The translations under genes were made by a program, and so were the position numbers. From Planctomycetales bacterium (lineage in GTDB: Bacteria > Planctomycetota > Phycisphaerae > SM23-33): a DNA stretch of 5,254 bases. This document shows, one piece after another, positions 5,207 to 5,254 of this stretch. The stretch lies in the NCBI GenBank assembly GCA_030673005.1, contig DAOVFI010000193.1, forward strand, positions 1 through 5,254. The letters run 5' to 3'. Under the pieces are notes generated by a model that ran no database searches, was not told the DNA's origin, and worked only from the letters and a program-made list of their open reading frames with translations. Positions within the stretch are counted from its first letter, which is position 1; each line of letters opens with the position of its first letter.

Positions 5207-5254
5207 GCACCCGGCGTCATTGGTTCCTGGTTTATCAGAAAGTCGCTCCGGATG

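Larger units (their letters stand above)
5110..5212. repeat. Hairpin-rich intergenic element bounded by an 11-bp perfect inverted repeat
   Basis: GGGTGCCATGC at 5110-5120 is exactly complementary to GCATGGCACCC at 5202-5212, with 81 bp between. Inside and partly overlapping these ends are three separate hairpins, listed individually. Such dense nested symmetry just after a stop codon is typical of interspersed non-coding repeats (REP/BIME- or MITE-like). I recall similar GGGTGCCATGC-edged palindromes from environmental bacterial genomes, but the family cannot be confirmed here. No transposase and no clear target-site duplication are visible. Confidence 0.6.
5098..5254. other. Non-coding stretch after the PurF-like gene
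   Basis: No plausible gene or start signal is seen here on either strand. Nearly all of the first 115 bases belong to a hairpin-rich element. The last ~42 bases (5213-5254) show nothing recognisable. Confidence 0.6.

Noticed and set aside
4855..5220. Minus-strand frame covering the downstream hairpin element
   Set aside because: Its first third is simply translation of the repeat and the rest is antisense to the PurF-like gene.
1..5254. CRISPR array, tRNA, rRNA or insertion sequence
   Set aside because: No regularly spaced repeats, cloverleaf or rRNA-like stretches, or transposase motifs were seen on either strand.

Overview
The window looks bacterial and has moderately high G+C, roughly mid-50s percent by eye. 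No taxonomic marker gene is present. The coding style, the 'GGGTGCCATGC...GCATGGCACCC' type of intergenic repeat and the unusual PurF-like protein would fit Planctomycetota or a related group, but that is a weak inference.

Minus strand, positions 3407 down to 1: four tightly packed genes read as one operon. In transcription order they are an extended-SDR NAD-dependent nucleotide-sugar epimerase/dehydratase (3407-2391), a DegT/DnrJ/EryC1/StrS PLP-dependent sugar aminotransferase (2398-1256, sharing 8 bp with the preceding gene), a class I SAM-dependent methyltransferase (1240-290) and the first ~95 codons of a glutamine-dependent asparagine synthase (287-1, running off the left edge). The content is typical of a surface-polysaccharide (O-antigen, capsule or exopolysaccharide) or glycoconjugate locus. 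The first two genes would make an amino-sugar nucleotide, the methyltransferase would decorate a sugar or other acceptor, and the AsnB-type amidotransferase could amidate an acid or serve ordinary asparagine synthesis. No glycosyltransferase is in view, so the final product cannot be named.

Positions 3408-3693 form a divergent intergenic region with a candidate promoter for each side and a small perfect hairpin.

Plus strand, 3694-5097: an amidophosphoribosyltransferase (PurF)-like protein that is the most unusual item here. Its PRPP-binding phosphoribosyltransferase half and its putative 4Fe-4S ligand cysteines are intact. Its N-terminal Ntn-glutaminase half has lost the nucleophilic cysteine (the protein begins Met-Gly-Gly) and the other glutamine-site motifs. 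It is therefore predicted to be unable to hydrolyse glutamine, and its ammonia source or real reaction is open.

Positions 5098-5254: no gene is visible. The stretch holds a compact element of three successive hairpins bounded by an 11-bp perfect inverted repeat, probably an interspersed non-coding repeat and perhaps a transcription end.
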